43,292 bases of DNA from Gemmataceae bacterium (GCA_019752375.1 JAIEMG010000115.1:1-43292), one strand, 5' to 3'. Positions 24,612-34,636 are shown, numbered from the stretch's first letter. The notes: generated by a model from the sequence alone, not told the origin. Program-made: numbers and translations.

Positions 24612-26036
24612 TCACGCCGCTTCGTGATCGCTGGGAGAGAGCTCCTCCAGCGATCGGGCATTGGTGAGCGGACCAAAGGCGCCCACAATCAACGAAACGC
24701 CCACCATCGCACCGGCCATGATGCCAAACGGCAGCAGCAATCCGCCTGCAATCAATCCTGGCATGATCAAATTGGTGGCCACAATGCTCGCTCGGCTCCA
24801 GGCATAGGAGAAGCCAACGCCGGTCGCCCGCGCCGACGTTGGGAACAGCTCCGCCTGGTAAGCGTGGAACACGGACGAGAACCAGTTCAAGCAAATCACG
24901 ATCAGCGCACCCAGCGCGGTCAGGAGGATGGCGTCTGTAGCCAGGCAGAAGGCCATCTGCGTCGTCGCCAGCGTCAGGCCCAGGCCGACGATCAGCCATT
25001 TCCGCTGGAAGCGTTCGCACGACCACATCCCCAGGAGCGGTCCCAGCGGCGCCAGGAAGAACGCACCCAGCTGAATGTTTAGCGTCGTGTTGTAGTCAAA
25101 GCCCTTCGCGACCAGGAATTTCGGGACCCAGTGCATGAAGCCGTAGTAGCTGATCGTCTGCAGCAAGTGGAATCCGGTCAGCATCAACGTGCGGCCGCGA
25201 TAGCGCGGCGACCAAATCTCCGCGAACGACGCGCGTCGGCGTGCGGTCGCCGCCGTCGTCTCTCTCGGCGGCGGCAACGGCTGTCCCGTCTCCTGCTCGA
25301 CTTCTTTTTCAATCATCGCCAGCGTCTGGGCCGCTTCTTCATGCCGGCCAACCCTGGCGGACCAGCGTGGCGATTCCGGCAGGTTGCGTCGGAAGTACCA
25401 GGTGAAGAGAGCGCCCAGGGATCCGAGCACCAGCAGAAGCCACCAATGGTGCGGCCGCTCCTTCGGCGCAATGTAGCGCGACGCAAGGGCTGCGACCGGC
25501 ACCGCGGTAAAGATGATAGCCTGCGTGAAGGCGACGGCGCGGCCGCGAACCTGCTGCGGCACCATTTCGCTCACATAGACGTCCATGACCACGTTCTCCG
25601 CGCCGATACCGGCGCCGGCGATCACGCGCGTCACCAACAGGAGCGCGATCCCCGCGGACGCTCCGGCAATGGCCGTCATCGGATAGAACCCGGTGCCGCC
25701 GACCAACGACCCCAGCGAGTAGAGCAGCAACAGAAAGATGAACGCGAAGCGCCGGCCCAGGTAATCGCTGGCCATGCCGAGGAATGCCGAGCCCAGAAAC
25801 ATGCCCAGAGCCAGCGATGCCATGAACAGGCCGAGCATCGACAGCTCGCCGGGCTGCGGTTCGGGCAGCACGCCGGATGCGATCAAGGCGACCGCCAGTG
25901 TTCCGGCGATGAAGTTGTCATACATATCGAACCAGCCGCCCAGCGCGATGCGGCCAATAAAGCGGCGATGAAAACGTGTCACCGGCAGCCGATCGAGGCG
26001 TGCAGCGACCTGTTCGGGAGTAAGCACATCGGCCAC
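24612..26036 (-). CDS. Major facilitator superfamily transporter (sugar-porter-like)
   Basis: A 474-residue inner-membrane transporter with about 12 hydrophobic helices. Family motifs are 'GMASDYLGRR' (MFS loop 2-3), 'RVIAGAGIGAENVV' with 'VPQQVRGRAV', and 'PESPRW' before the central cytoplasmic loop, typical of the sugar porter branch, although related aromatic-acid carriers share them. The substrate is unknown. The start is GTG at 26036 with no obvious ribosome site. The stop codon directly abuts that of phoB (convergent, zero-base gap), so transcription from the two sides must collide or terminate within genes. It lies 24 bases downstream of the oxidoreductase gene on the same strand, suggesting an operon; the pair may import and oxidise a sugar or polyol. 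Confidence 0.85.
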   Translation of the reverse strand: MADVLTPEQVAARLDRLPVTRFHRRFIGRIALGGWFDMYDNFIAGTLAVALIASGVLPEPQPGELSMLGLFMASLALGMFLGSAFLGMASDYLGRRFAFIFLLLLYSLGSLVGGTGFYPMTAIAGASAGIALLLVTRVIAGAGIGAENVVMDVYVSEMVPQQVRGRAVAFTQAIIFTAVPVAALASRYIAPKERPHHWWLLLVLGSLGALFTWYFRRNLPESPRWSARVGRHEEAAQTLAMIEKEVEQETGQPLPPPRETTAATARRRASFAEIWSPRYRGRTLMLTGFHLLQTISYYGFMHWVPKFLVAKGFDYNTTLNIQLGAFFLAPLGPLLGMWSCERFQRKWLIVGLGLTLATTQMAFCLATDAILLTALGALIVICLNWFSSVFHAYQAELFPTSARATGVGFSYAWSRASIVATNLIMPGLIAGGLLLPFGIMAGAMVGVSLIVGAFGPLTNARSLEELSPSDHEAA

Positions 26037-26060
26037 GGGAGAGGTCTCGATAGCGAAAGG

Positions 26061-27213
26061 TCAGGCCCGGACGTCCAGCCACCGATTCTCGCGATGGCTT
26101 CGGAGCACCGCGTCGCACAATGCCACTTCGCGGTGGCCGTCGGCAAATGTCGGGAACGGCCGTGGCGCTTTCCAATCGCCCGCCTCGATGTATTCGTAGA
26201 TGGCGCGGAAGAGTTGCTTGAACGAGTCGGGGAAACCTTCGTTATGGCCGCCCGGATAGTTGGCGAAGCGGCGGGCTTCGGTCTGCAGCAGGGCCGGATC
26301 GCGGATGAGGAGTTCATTCGGCCGGTCGCGGTGACCGATCCACATCTCGTTGGGACGCTCGCTGTCCCATGCCAGGGATGCCTTGCTGCCGGCCACCTCG
26401 TAGCGGATGCAGTTCTTGCGACCGGCAGTCACCTGCGAGACCGTGCAGGATCCGTGGGCGCCGCTGCGGAAACGGAGCAGGAGGGCGCCATAGTCGTCCG
26501 TCGCGATCGGGACCGGCACAGTCTCACGGGCAATGCCGAGCTTGCTCTGGAAGGTCTCCACTGACCCCACTGGCCGTCGGCGAACGGGCACTACCGTGGC
26601 GAGCTGGGCGCAAACTTGTTCCACGTCGCGGCCGACGATCCAAGAAATCAGGTCGAGCCAGTGGGTGCCGATGTCGGCGACCGCCCGCAGCTCGCCGCCC
26701 TCCTCGGCGAGGACCCGCCAGTTGAAATCGGTGTCGTGCAAGAGCCAGTCCTGCACATAGCTGCCGGTCACGTGATAGATATTGCCGAGTTCCCCGGCAG
26801 CGATCCGCTGTTGCGCTTCGACGTTGAGCGGATAGAAGCGGACGTTGTAGCAAACCGCCGTGACCACCGGTGCTTTCTCGGCAAGGGCCATCAGCTCCGC
26901 GGTTTCGCTTGGGTTCATCGCCAGCGGCTTTTCGCAGATGACGTGCTTCCCGGCGGCCATCGCTTGCTTGCACTGCTCGAAGTGCAGGCGATTGGGAGAA
27001 GTCAGATGCACGACGCTGACGGCGGGGTCAGCGAGCAGTTCGTCGTAGCGGTGGTAGGCGCGCGAAATGCCGAGCGCATCGGCAGCCTGTTTGCCCTTTT
27101 CAGGCGTTGACGCGAGGATGCCGACCACGGGCCGCGCCAGGCGCCGCAAGGCTTCGATGTGGACCGGGCCCGATGAACCCCGTTCCGACGATGGCGGCGC
27201 CAAGCGTTGACAA
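26061..27213 (-). pseudogene. Gfo/Idh/MocA-family oxidoreductase with an apparent +1 frameshift
   Basis: A NAD(P)-dependent dehydrogenase of the Gfo/Idh/MocA family, about 382 residues if the frame is repaired. Motifs are 'VVHLTSPNRLHF', 'HVICEKPLAMN' (the EKP signature), and 'DIGTHWLDLISW' (catalytic region). The Rossmann start 'AAIVGTGFIGP' is encoded in a different frame from 'VHIEALRRL', which follows directly. One extra base near 27164-27172 (a run of C and G) breaks the glycine-rich loop. The intact N-terminus would begin at TTG 27213, eight bases after AGGAG. As written, only a frame starting at TTG 27203 is open, and its product would lack the nucleotide-binding loop. Either a disabled gene or an indel error in the sequence. 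Confidence 0.8.
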
Positions 27214-27260
27214 GCGTCGGACTCCTGCGTGTGCCTGCCTCACGGTTTCAAACCGCGAGC

Positions 27261-27307
27261 CCGACGCGCAAGCAAGGGAGCAGCCTCCTTGCTTGCTTGC
27301 GCGTCGG
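27261..27307. repeat. Inverted repeat (CCGACGCGCAAGCAAGG family)
   Basis: Arm 27261-27277 pairs with 27287-27307, which holds one extra CTTG copy, around a 9-base loop. Located between the PQQ-propeller and oxidoreductase genes (both -), 14-120 bases upstream of the latter's 5' end side. Same style as the other palindromes in the window; no T-run. Confidence 0.6.
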
Positions 27308-27328
27308 TCTCGTGCCAGTCGTTCGGCG

Positions 27329-28627
27329 CTACTTCTGCTTCACATCGTAGACCCACAGCAGGTCCTGATCGCGCAAGTAGAGCTTACCGCCGACGACGAC
27401 CGGGTGCGGCCAACTCGGACCGTTGCCCTTGGGGATCTTGAACGAGCTGACTTCCTTGTAGCCATCCGGCGTCGCTGGCACCAGCGCCACGATGCCGTTC
27501 TGATAGCGGAAGTAGAGATGGCCATCGGCGAAGGTCACGGAGACGGAATTACCGCCCTTGGTCTTGATGTTCTTGGCATCCCAGCCCGGGACGATCTTGC
27601 CGGTCTTGATTTCCGCGCAATAGGGCTTCGGTTGGTCATCGCGGCCTCCATAGACGTAGTCGCCTACTTGCACAAGGCCGCCGTGCTTGTTGTTCAGGTC
27701 CTTGTTGAAATAGACTTCTTCCGCCTTGACGCCACCGCCCGGCGTGGCGCTGAGCTTGATGAGGGCGCCACCTCGGCCATAGCCTGCGCAGGCAAAGATG
27801 TGGTCCTTATCGGCAACGATGCAGGTCGGAATATTGGCCGTGTTTCCGCCGAAACGGTTTCCTGCCTCGCCGTAGCGCCACAGGAACTTGCCGTCTTTGG
27901 CCGCAAAGCCCGCGACGCCATTACCCAGCAGCGTCACATACTGCTTCACGCCGCCTGCTTCGGTGATTACAACCGAGGAATAAGCTGCCGAGTCGCCATT
28001 GGGCGGGACTACGCCCTTCCAGATCGTGGCGCCCGTGCTCTTGTTGAGTGCGATGACGGTGGATTCCTTGCCACCCGGAGTGACGATCAGTTTGTCGCCG
28101 TCAACCAGCGGCGATTCGGAATAGGACCAGCCGCCCTTCTGGCCCTTGTAGTCCTTGGCGAAGTCCTTCTTCCAGCGTTCCTTGCCGGTGGCGACTTCCA
28201 GGCAGGCAAGGTCGCCGTTCTGGCCCAGCGCGTACACCATCTGACCGTCCACGGTCGGCGTGCCGCGCGGCCCGGCATAGCCGCCATATGCTCCCGACTT
28301 GCCGATCTTGGACTCCCAGACCTGTTTTCCCGTATCGCGATTGAGCGCGAAGACGAAACAGGAACCGTCCTTGTCGCCCATCGTGAAGACCTTGTCACCC
28401 GCGACAGCCACGCCCGAATAGCCCGTACCTAGGCCGGAGGCGGGCTCCTTCCAGAACAACGGTGGCCCGTCATTGCCCCACTCTTTCAGCAGGCCCTTGT
28501 CCGTTGAACGGTCGTCGCGATTGGGGCCGCGAAATGTCGGCCAGTCGTCGGCAGCTTCCGCTGCCGAAAACAGGCCGGTCAAGGTCATCAGGACGATCAG
28601 GCCGCTCAGGGTGGAACCGCGTTTCAT
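27329..28627 (-). CDS. Secreted PQQ-binding-like beta-propeller protein
   Basis: A 432-residue exported protein. Signal peptide about 1-25 (ending SAAEAA), then the planctomycete N-terminal motif 'DWPTFRGPNRDDRS', then repeated propeller blades with 'G..VWESKIG', 'GKERWKKDF', 'GATIWKGVV' and 'GKFLWRYG', resembling the BamB/PQQ-dehydrogenase repeat family. Despite the name, there is no evidence for bound PQQ; function is unknown. The ATG at 28627 has GGAGAG close upstream. The gene lies downstream of the giant regulator on the same strand but is separated by an intrinsic terminator, so it has its own promoter. Confidence 0.88.
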   Translation of the reverse strand: MKRGSTLSGLIVLMTLTGLFSAAEAADDWPTFRGPNRDDRSTDKGLLKEWGNDGPPLFWKEPASGLGTGYSGVAVAGDKVFTMGDKDGSCFVFALNRDTGKQVWESKIGKSGAYGGYAGPRGTPTVDGQMVYALGQNGDLACLEVATGKERWKKDFAKDYKGQKGGWSYSESPLVDGDKLIVTPGGKESTVIALNKSTGATIWKGVVPPNGDSAAYSSVVITEAGGVKQYVTLLGNGVAGFAAKDGKFLWRYGEAGNRFGGNTANIPTCIVADKDHIFACAGYGRGGALIKLSATPGGGVKAEEVYFNKDLNNKHGGLVQVGDYVYGGRDDQPKPYCAEIKTGKIVPGWDAKNIKTKGGNSVSVTFADGHLYFRYQNGIVALVPATPDGYKEVSSFKIPKGNGPSWPHPVVVGGKLYLRDQDLLWVYDVKQK

Positions 28628-28753
28628 CGAACTCTCCTCGCTTGGGCAGGACTCGCAAACGGCGGGCGTGGGGCAGGCATGCGGGCGACCGATAGCATAA
28701 CACTATAGAGGCGTTGAACACGCGACGCAAGCGGCCCGCCGGGTCGGTGTCGC

Positions 28754-28800
28754 CAAAAACGAGCAGGCAGCAAGCCGTGCGAAGACGACTTGCTGCCTGC
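28754..28800 (-). terminator. Intrinsic terminator of the giant-gene operon
   Basis: Perfect 12-bp stem (28763-28774 with 28789-28800) and 14-base loop. On the minus strand it is followed by TCGTTTTTGG, a T-run just after the stem. It lies 26 bases after the stop of the 1904-residue protein gene. Confidence 0.75.
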
Positions 28801-28825
28801 CCGTCGACTGCCGAATCAGGGCCGA

Positions 28826-31800
28826 TCAGCGTCCTTCGAGCTGCCAGCGTGCTTGCGATTGCAGCCAGTTGAACCGCGTCGGCCAGGTGCCGTTGACGAT
28901 CTGGCGGAGCAGTTGCTGCGACTCGGCCAACTTGCCCGCGCGGCGCAGGGTCTGGGCCTGCTCCCACAAGATGTTGGCATCGGTCGGATCCGACTCGAAC
29001 GCGGCCTTGAAGGCAAGGTTCGCCAGGTCGTAGTCGGCCTGGTAGCTGAGGCGCTGAGCCAGGTTTTGCCACGGACCACCTTCGTTGGGCTTCAAGGCGA
29101 TCGGCGTGGTCAGGTACTCCCAGGCCAGCTCGCGGGCGCCGAGCGTCTTGAGCACCTTGGCCGCGAGCTCGGAAGGTTGCTCGCTCTCGCGGTCCAGGGC
29201 TCGCCAACGGTCCGCCGCTCGCACTGTCCGGGCCAGGAGGTCCTTGGGCGGATCGATGTTCATCGTTGCCACCGCACCCGCAAGCCAATCGTAGTGATTG
29301 AGCAACTGACCGTAGTCGCTGCGCACCTGGCGAAGGTTGATGACCTCCGGCAAGTGGTGGTACTCGCGCTCCAGCGCCCGTTCGAGGCAAGCAATGCTGC
29401 GCGCCGTCAAGCTGCGACGCTGGGCGATCTGCGAGCCGAGCCGCCAGAGCATGGGCCGCTTGGAGAATTCGCCGTGCTCCAGCAGCGGCGACAGGAGGCT
29501 GTCGGCTCGACCATACTGGCCGGTGTTGACCAGGTAGTCGAGAGCCGTGACGCTGACCTGCAAGCGCTCTGTGTCGTCCGTGAGATCGCGGAGTGCCGCG
29601 GCAACCAGGTTCTCCGCCAGCGGTCCGTCGCCGAGTTGGTGGCACTGCCAGGCCAGCGTGATGACGGCCGTGCGGCGCTTGGCGGCCAGCAACTTGTTTG
29701 CCGACGCACGGATCAGGGCCGTCCACTGGTCGACCTGCACATCGCTTTGCAGCGCTTCGCGGAAACTGCCATCGATGACCGGCAACGAGCCTTCCGCGGA
29801 CATGTCCTCGTAGAGCTTGCGGAAGTGAGCCGCCGCCAGTTGCGGCTGACCGCTGTACAGCAGGCTGCGAGCATGCTCGTACCGGGCTGCATAGCCCAGG
29901 TCGGAGGCATCCTCGAACGTCCGGTATGCCTCGGCAACCTCGCGACGGAACTCCGAGGTCTCGGCCCGATCCTGCACCACGGTCAGCAGCGCCCAGCCGA
30001 AGACCGACCGATTCTCCTTGACGAACTCCAGCGCTCGCTTCTGCTCGGGGCGGCGCGATTCGTGCGAGCCCCGATTCAAATCGCCGCTGGTCCAGCGGGC
30101 GTGCAGGTCGTGGAAGCGCGACAGCGTGTTCAGGAAGCTGCCCTTCGCACCGACGCTATCGCCCTGGTAGACGCCCCACCGCTGGTGGAGCTTGCGATAG
30201 GTCGGATTGCTGTGGACCGCCAGGAAGCCCAGCAGCGGATCGCTCGGGTTCGCCTCGCACAGGGCGACGAAGTCCGGGTGCGACGCCACCTGCATGCCGG
30301 CCGACGCCATCAGCGTGAAGAAGCCGGCCTTGCGCTGGCCGTTCGCGGAAAAACACACGTCGTACAGGCGGCGCATCCAGCCAGCGTCGTTCACGCCGAA
30401 CTCGGCGGCAAACAGCGCCAGCGCGGAGTCCTGATCCAGGTACTCGTACGTCCAGCTTTCCCAGGAGCTGAAGAGATTGTTGCGCTTGACGCCGAGGGCG
30501 CTGTAGGCGTGGTCGGCCGTGCGGTAAGGCATTGGCAGCACCACCAGCTTCGAAGTCTCGGCGGCCAGCGCCGGCTCGGTGCCGGCCGCGACCTTCAGCT
30601 CGCGCTTCGACAGGACTTCGTTCTGCGGATTGAACAGCGTCACCGTGCCGCTCGACGGGTCGTAGGTCTCGCGGTACAGCGTCGTGCTCGTAGCCCGGTC
30701 GGCGGACACCTCGATGATCAGCCGCTCGGCAAGCGAGCCGTCGGCGGCAAACACCAGGTGGAAGCAGCGATAGGGCAGAGGCTTGTCGTTGTCGTCGCGG
30801 GCGTCCTCGGCATCGCGGGGGATGACCGAAATCGTGTGGTCATTCACGGTCTTGACATTCGAGCCCCGCGCCAGGTCTTCGGCAGGCAGCACGAGCCACG
30901 GCACCTGCTCGGCGAACTGGGCGCGATGGAAGCGGCTCACCGTGCGGCGGGCGCCGATGCCCAGCTCGGGATACAGATGCACAATGGTCTTTCCGTCGCA
31001 GATCACCTGCTCGTTCAGACCCAGGGTTAGCGTCCGCTGATAGGCGTAGCGGCCCTGTCCATCGAACAGGATCGTGTAGGCGTCCTTGCCGGCGCCGACC
31101 GTCAGCTTGCGCCAGCCGGCGGTTCGCGCCTTGTCGATTAACTTGCGGGCCGCGGAGTCCACCGTGCCGGGCAGACCGCGCATCTCAGGCAGTGCCTCGG
31201 CGTCGGTGACCGCCTGGATATCGGGCAAGCTGGTCGTCATGCCGGGCGCGTAGGAAGCCAGGTCGAAGAAGACGCGTTCCTGATGGCTAAATCCCGGCCG
31301 ACCGTACATGCGCGGGCCCTGGCTGCGGCCGCTCACGAGATAATCCAGCACCTCTTTGGTCTGCTTCTCCTTCGCCTCCTGGAGCGAAATGGGTTGGCGC
31401 TTCGCATCGGGTTTCAGGTCGCGCTCCACGAAGTCGTTCAGGCTTTTCATCTGTGCTTGCTTCTGTTTCAGGTCGTCGACAATCAGCAACACTTGGTTGA
31501 GCTCTCCGCGCTCATCCCGGCCTGCACGAGGCTCTCGGAGCCTGGTGGACCCAGTCCGGGTCACCAAAGCGCGGCGCTGTTCGCCATCTCTGGCGAACGG
31601 CGCCGCGGCCGCCAGGGTAGCCTGATTGTCCTTGTCGGCGCCGGCGAACACCGCGTCGCCAATCCGATTGATGTTCACCGGTGCGTCACCCAGCGATTTC
31701 GCCGATTCTTCCGTCTCCACCAAGCCCGGCGCGGCGTTCCATCCGCCTCCATCGCCTTGACTCTCCCCGGCGACCGGTGCGCAGGGCATGGCGAAGGCGC

Positions 31801-34540
31801 CATGGTACACCTCGAGGGCCGTCAACCAGGGACGACCGTGGCGATTGTCGTTCCGGTTGGGCCAGGCCAGGATCGGGGCGGGCACCCGCACCACGACGGT
31901 CTGCAGGATCTCGTTGGTGTGGGGTTTCTCGGTCTTCGGCCGCGAGCGGGCATCGACCGGCGTGCCGATTTCAGGCTCGTACATGACCGCGATGGTGTCG
32001 GGCGATTGATACTGCGCCCAGTGGTCCTTGCGGCCGCGATCCACCTTGAACTGCTTGTACATCGCTTCGTTTTCGAGCACGAGCAGCGAAGTGAAGGGCG
32101 ACATGACATACATTTCCTTGCTCAGCTTGACGATCGCCTCGCGATGGTCGCGGGAGTTCTCGGCCAGCATGCGGTCGATCTCCAGCTTGGCCCAGGCGCG
32201 GGGAACGTAGTCGGCCTGGCCGGCCACGCGGGGTACTTCGATTTCTTGCTCGAATGGCTTGCCATCCAGGCTGCCGGTGATCGTCACGGAGGTGGGCGGG
32301 GTTTCCGTCGCGTCCATCCGGACGATGGCGCAAAGCTCCTCGCCATGCGCCAGGGCCGTGCCAAAGACAAGCCACGGCGTGCGGCTGCCGGACGCTGCCT
32401 TGATGTTCATCAAGCGTGGCGTATTCAGCGTGGCCGACAGCTCGAAGGCGCGCCAGCTGACGGTTTCATCGGGATTGATCTGGGTGAAGTGGCCGCCCGT
32501 CTTCTCGGCTGCGGCTTTCATCAGGTCGCGCGACCAGCGCCGGCCGACGCCAACGCCGACATAACGCGTGCCGGCCGGGATGCGCCGGGCCAGCTCGTCC
32601 GGGCGACGCTCGCCCATGGCCGCGATGCCGGTGCCGACGTGCACCAGGTGGGGGTTGGGGCCAGCCTTCAGGTAGCCTTCACACGCATTGATCGCCTGGC
32701 CCAGGTCGAGGGCGCCAATCAGGTGCGATTGCTCCAGGAACTCCAGGGCGGCCTTGACGTTCTCCGCGGTCACCAGCACCGGCTTGTCGCGGAAAGTGCG
32801 GACCCGGGTGCCGGCCGAGACGATGGCGAAGGTGTCGTAATGCTCGGCATTGGCCAGCAGCGTGCGGATCACTTCGATCTGCGTGCGGGCCAGCAGCGGA
32901 TCGCGGTCGCCGGATGCTTCGAAGAGGAAGACCCAGTCGCGGCTCTGGCGTTGCTGCTGCACCGCCATCTGCGGCCGATAGCGGAGCATCATGTAGCGAT
33001 GCCCCTCGTGCATCGCACCGGAGAACTGCATCGCATCGCGGGTGGACATGCCGCCGGTCGGATCGACCAGGTTCAGCACCACGTCGCGGTCGAGGCGGGC
33101 GTTCTTCTCGCGAGCCCGCAGCACCATGTCGTCGCCGACCTGCTTGGCTTCCAGCTTGTGCGAATCGCACGACAGGGCCAGTGCGGCGCCGTGCTTGATC
33201 TTCGCGTCGAACTCCCATTTGTTGACGAGTCCGAGGCTATGGCCGGCCGGGAAGCGATACTGCGACCGGCCATACAGCGACGGGATACGCTGCGTGTAGC
33301 CGATGATGATGCGCTTCTCTTGCCGGGCTTCCAGCGGGAACACGCGCATCTTGAACGTGCTGCCATCGACCCATTCCAGCAGGGCGGGATCCTTCTGGCT
33401 GGTGACGATGTCGTCGTAAACGCGCTGGGCGTAGTTGCGCTCGGCCATGCCGCCTTCCATCAGCACGCCATCCACGTACATCGACAGCCGCGACAGCTGG
33501 GCGTCGGCGGGCAGCGGGAAGTAGAAGGTGCCCTCCATGCGCCAGTGGTTCTGATTGAAGTAGGTCTGGTCGATGATCGTGCGGGCGAAGCCGTCCTCGA
33601 TGTGGACGTCGACCTTGTAATTGCGCAGGTTGAGCTTCGCTTCCTGGCCGTTGGGGTCCTTGGCGATCAGGGCGCCGCCGGTGTACTTACTGTCCGGCAC
33701 CAGGGGCGACTCGGCCGCTGCCATCAGCTCGCGCGTCCAGTCCAGCACGGCCGTGGCACGCGGGGCGGGCTCGACCTTGTCCGCTTCCAGGCGCTGCCCC
33801 GTGATCAGCTCGCCATCAATGCCGCTGACCTTCACCTTGCCCTGCGTGACGACGACGCCCGTGCCGGCATCATTCGCCTTGACCGCGAACTTGGTGCCGA
33901 GAGCAGTCACGTCGCGCCTGGGCGTCTTGACGACGAACTGGGCACTCTTGCCGCGCGGCGCCACTTCGACGAACACCTCGCCACGCTCCAGCGTGACGGT
34001 GCGATCGCCGTTGAGGACGATGCGAGTGCTCTGGTTCACGAAAAGGATGGAGCCATCGGGCAATTCGAACCGGCCGCGGTCGCCCGCCGCCGTCTCGACG
34101 GTGTGGCCAATCGCCAGCTTCTGTGGTGCCCGCATCTCCGGACGCTTGCGCGGCGTTAGGATCTCGGCATTGCCGGGCTGGGTGTAATTCGGATCGCCCT
34201 TGGATGCGACGTTGCCCTTGTCGCCGGTCCGCGACGCCAGGTGCAGGCCGTGCATGAGGAGTGCAACGCCGGCCAGCGACGCCGCCAGGGCCATCACGAT
34301 GCCCAGCCGCACGCGAACGCGATTCAACCCCGGCTGCTCCGGAGTCGCCGCGACGTGGACCGTCGGGCGTGCATGCGAGGCAGTGCTCGCGGTGGCGCAC
34401 ATGCGCTCCTGCACGCGCGGCAACAGGTCCGCCGCGGGCGTGTCGGGTCGATACGCCTGGTTGAGCAGGCGTTCGATGTTCAGATCGGCCACGTTGGGCG
34501 ACCCGCCGTCAGGGGAATGGGATCGATCGATTGTACTCAT
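28826..34540 (-). CDS. Giant membrane regulator: FecR-VIT-degenerate vWA-TPR-like protein
   Basis: A 1904-residue single-pass protein. A cytosolic stub (1-77) is followed by a TM helix (about 79-98), a FecR domain (about 150-245, 'LPDGSILFVNQSTRIVL' and 'FVVKTPRRDVTALGTKFAV'), and a VIT (vault-inter-alpha-trypsin) domain (about 300-415, 'AERNYAQRVYDDI'). A von Willebrand A-like domain (about 533-690) has its MIDAS DxSxS reading E541-A-S-G-D545, so metal binding is doubtful. Low-complexity linkers and a long helical, TPR-like region (about 1350-1904) follow. The gene sits 96 bases downstream of an ECF sigma gene on the same strand, so the stub may act as an anti-sigma or sigma-tethering element and the outer domains as a sensor. 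Function is inferred from architecture only. The start has no close GGAGG; an AT-rich stretch precedes it. Confidence 0.85.
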   Translation of the reverse strand: MSTIDRSHSPDGGSPNVADLNIERLLNQAYRPDTPAADLLPRVQERMCATASTASHARPTVHVAATPEQPGLNRVRVRLGIVMALAASLAGVALLMHGLHLASRTGDKGNVASKGDPNYTQPGNAEILTPRKRPEMRAPQKLAIGHTVETAAGDRGRFELPDGSILFVNQSTRIVLNGDRTVTLERGEVFVEVAPRGKSAQFVVKTPRRDVTALGTKFAVKANDAGTGVVVTQGKVKVSGIDGELITGQRLEADKVEPAPRATAVLDWTRELMAAAESPLVPDSKYTGGALIAKDPNGQEAKLNLRNYKVDVHIEDGFARTIIDQTYFNQNHWRMEGTFYFPLPADAQLSRLSMYVDGVLMEGGMAERNYAQRVYDDIVTSQKDPALLEWVDGSTFKMRVFPLEARQEKRIIIGYTQRIPSLYGRSQYRFPAGHSLGLVNKWEFDAKIKHGAALALSCDSHKLEAKQVGDDMVLRAREKNARLDRDVVLNLVDPTGGMSTRDAMQFSGAMHEGHRYMMLRYRPQMAVQQQRQSRDWVFLFEASGDRDPLLARTQIEVIRTLLANAEHYDTFAIVSAGTRVRTFRDKPVLVTAENVKAALEFLEQSHLIGALDLGQAINACEGYLKAGPNPHLVHVGTGIAAMGERRPDELARRIPAGTRYVGVGVGRRWSRDLMKAAAEKTGGHFTQINPDETVSWRAFELSATLNTPRLMNIKAASGSRTPWLVFGTALAHGEELCAIVRMDATETPPTSVTITGSLDGKPFEQEIEVPRVAGQADYVPRAWAKLEIDRMLAENSRDHREAIVKLSKEMYVMSPFTSLLVLENEAMYKQFKVDRGRKDHWAQYQSPDTIAVMYEPEIGTPVDARSRPKTEKPHTNEILQTVVVRVPAPILAWPNRNDNRHGRPWLTALEVYHGAFAMPCAPVAGESQGDGGGWNAAPGLVETEESAKSLGDAPVNINRIGDAVFAGADKDNQATLAAAAPFARDGEQRRALVTRTGSTRLREPRAGRDERGELNQVLLIVDDLKQKQAQMKSLNDFVERDLKPDAKRQPISLQEAKEKQTKEVLDYLVSGRSQGPRMYGRPGFSHQERVFFDLASYAPGMTTSLPDIQAVTDAEALPEMRGLPGTVDSAARKLIDKARTAGWRKLTVGAGKDAYTILFDGQGRYAYQRTLTLGLNEQVICDGKTIVHLYPELGIGARRTVSRFHRAQFAEQVPWLVLPAEDLARGSNVKTVNDHTISVIPRDAEDARDDNDKPLPYRCFHLVFAADGSLAERLIIEVSADRATSTTLYRETYDPSSGTVTLFNPQNEVLSKRELKVAAGTEPALAAETSKLVVLPMPYRTADHAYSALGVKRNNLFSSWESWTYEYLDQDSALALFAAEFGVNDAGWMRRLYDVCFSANGQRKAGFFTLMASAGMQVASHPDFVALCEANPSDPLLGFLAVHSNPTYRKLHQRWGVYQGDSVGAKGSFLNTLSRFHDLHARWTSGDLNRGSHESRRPEQKRALEFVKENRSVFGWALLTVVQDRAETSEFRREVAEAYRTFEDASDLGYAARYEHARSLLYSGQPQLAAAHFRKLYEDMSAEGSLPVIDGSFREALQSDVQVDQWTALIRASANKLLAAKRRTAVITLAWQCHQLGDGPLAENLVAAALRDLTDDTERLQVSVTALDYLVNTGQYGRADSLLSPLLEHGEFSKRPMLWRLGSQIAQRRSLTARSIACLERALEREYHHLPEVINLRQVRSDYGQLLNHYDWLAGAVATMNIDPPKDLLARTVRAADRWRALDRESEQPSELAAKVLKTLGARELAWEYLTTPIALKPNEGGPWQNLAQRLSYQADYDLANLAFKAAFESDPTDANILWEQAQTLRRAGKLAESQQLLRQIVNGTWPTRFNWLQSQARWQLEGR

Positions 34541-34560
34541 GGAAACCTCAAAAGTTGCTC

Positions 34561-34629
34561 GGCGAGCCGATGGGCGTGAGCCCTCGGATGCTTGAAAATC
34601 ATCCGAGGGCTCGCGCCCATCGGCTCGCC
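34561..34629. repeat. 30-bp-arm inverted repeat between the ECF sigma and giant genes
   Basis: Arms 34561-34590 and 34600-34629 pair with one wobble-type mismatch around a 9-base loop. It fills most of the 96-base gap between the sigma stop and the giant gene's ATG, inside the presumed operon. It could reduce read-through or protect the mRNA end. Confidence 0.8.
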
Positions 34630-34636
34630 TTGGTAG

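Noticed and set aside
31283..34159. A 958-codon open frame on the + strand, antisense to the giant regulator
   Set aside because: It is a codon-bias shadow in GC-rich DNA: low-complexity product rich in H, R, G and Q, no recognisable motifs, and the opposite strand encodes clear FecR and VIT domains.
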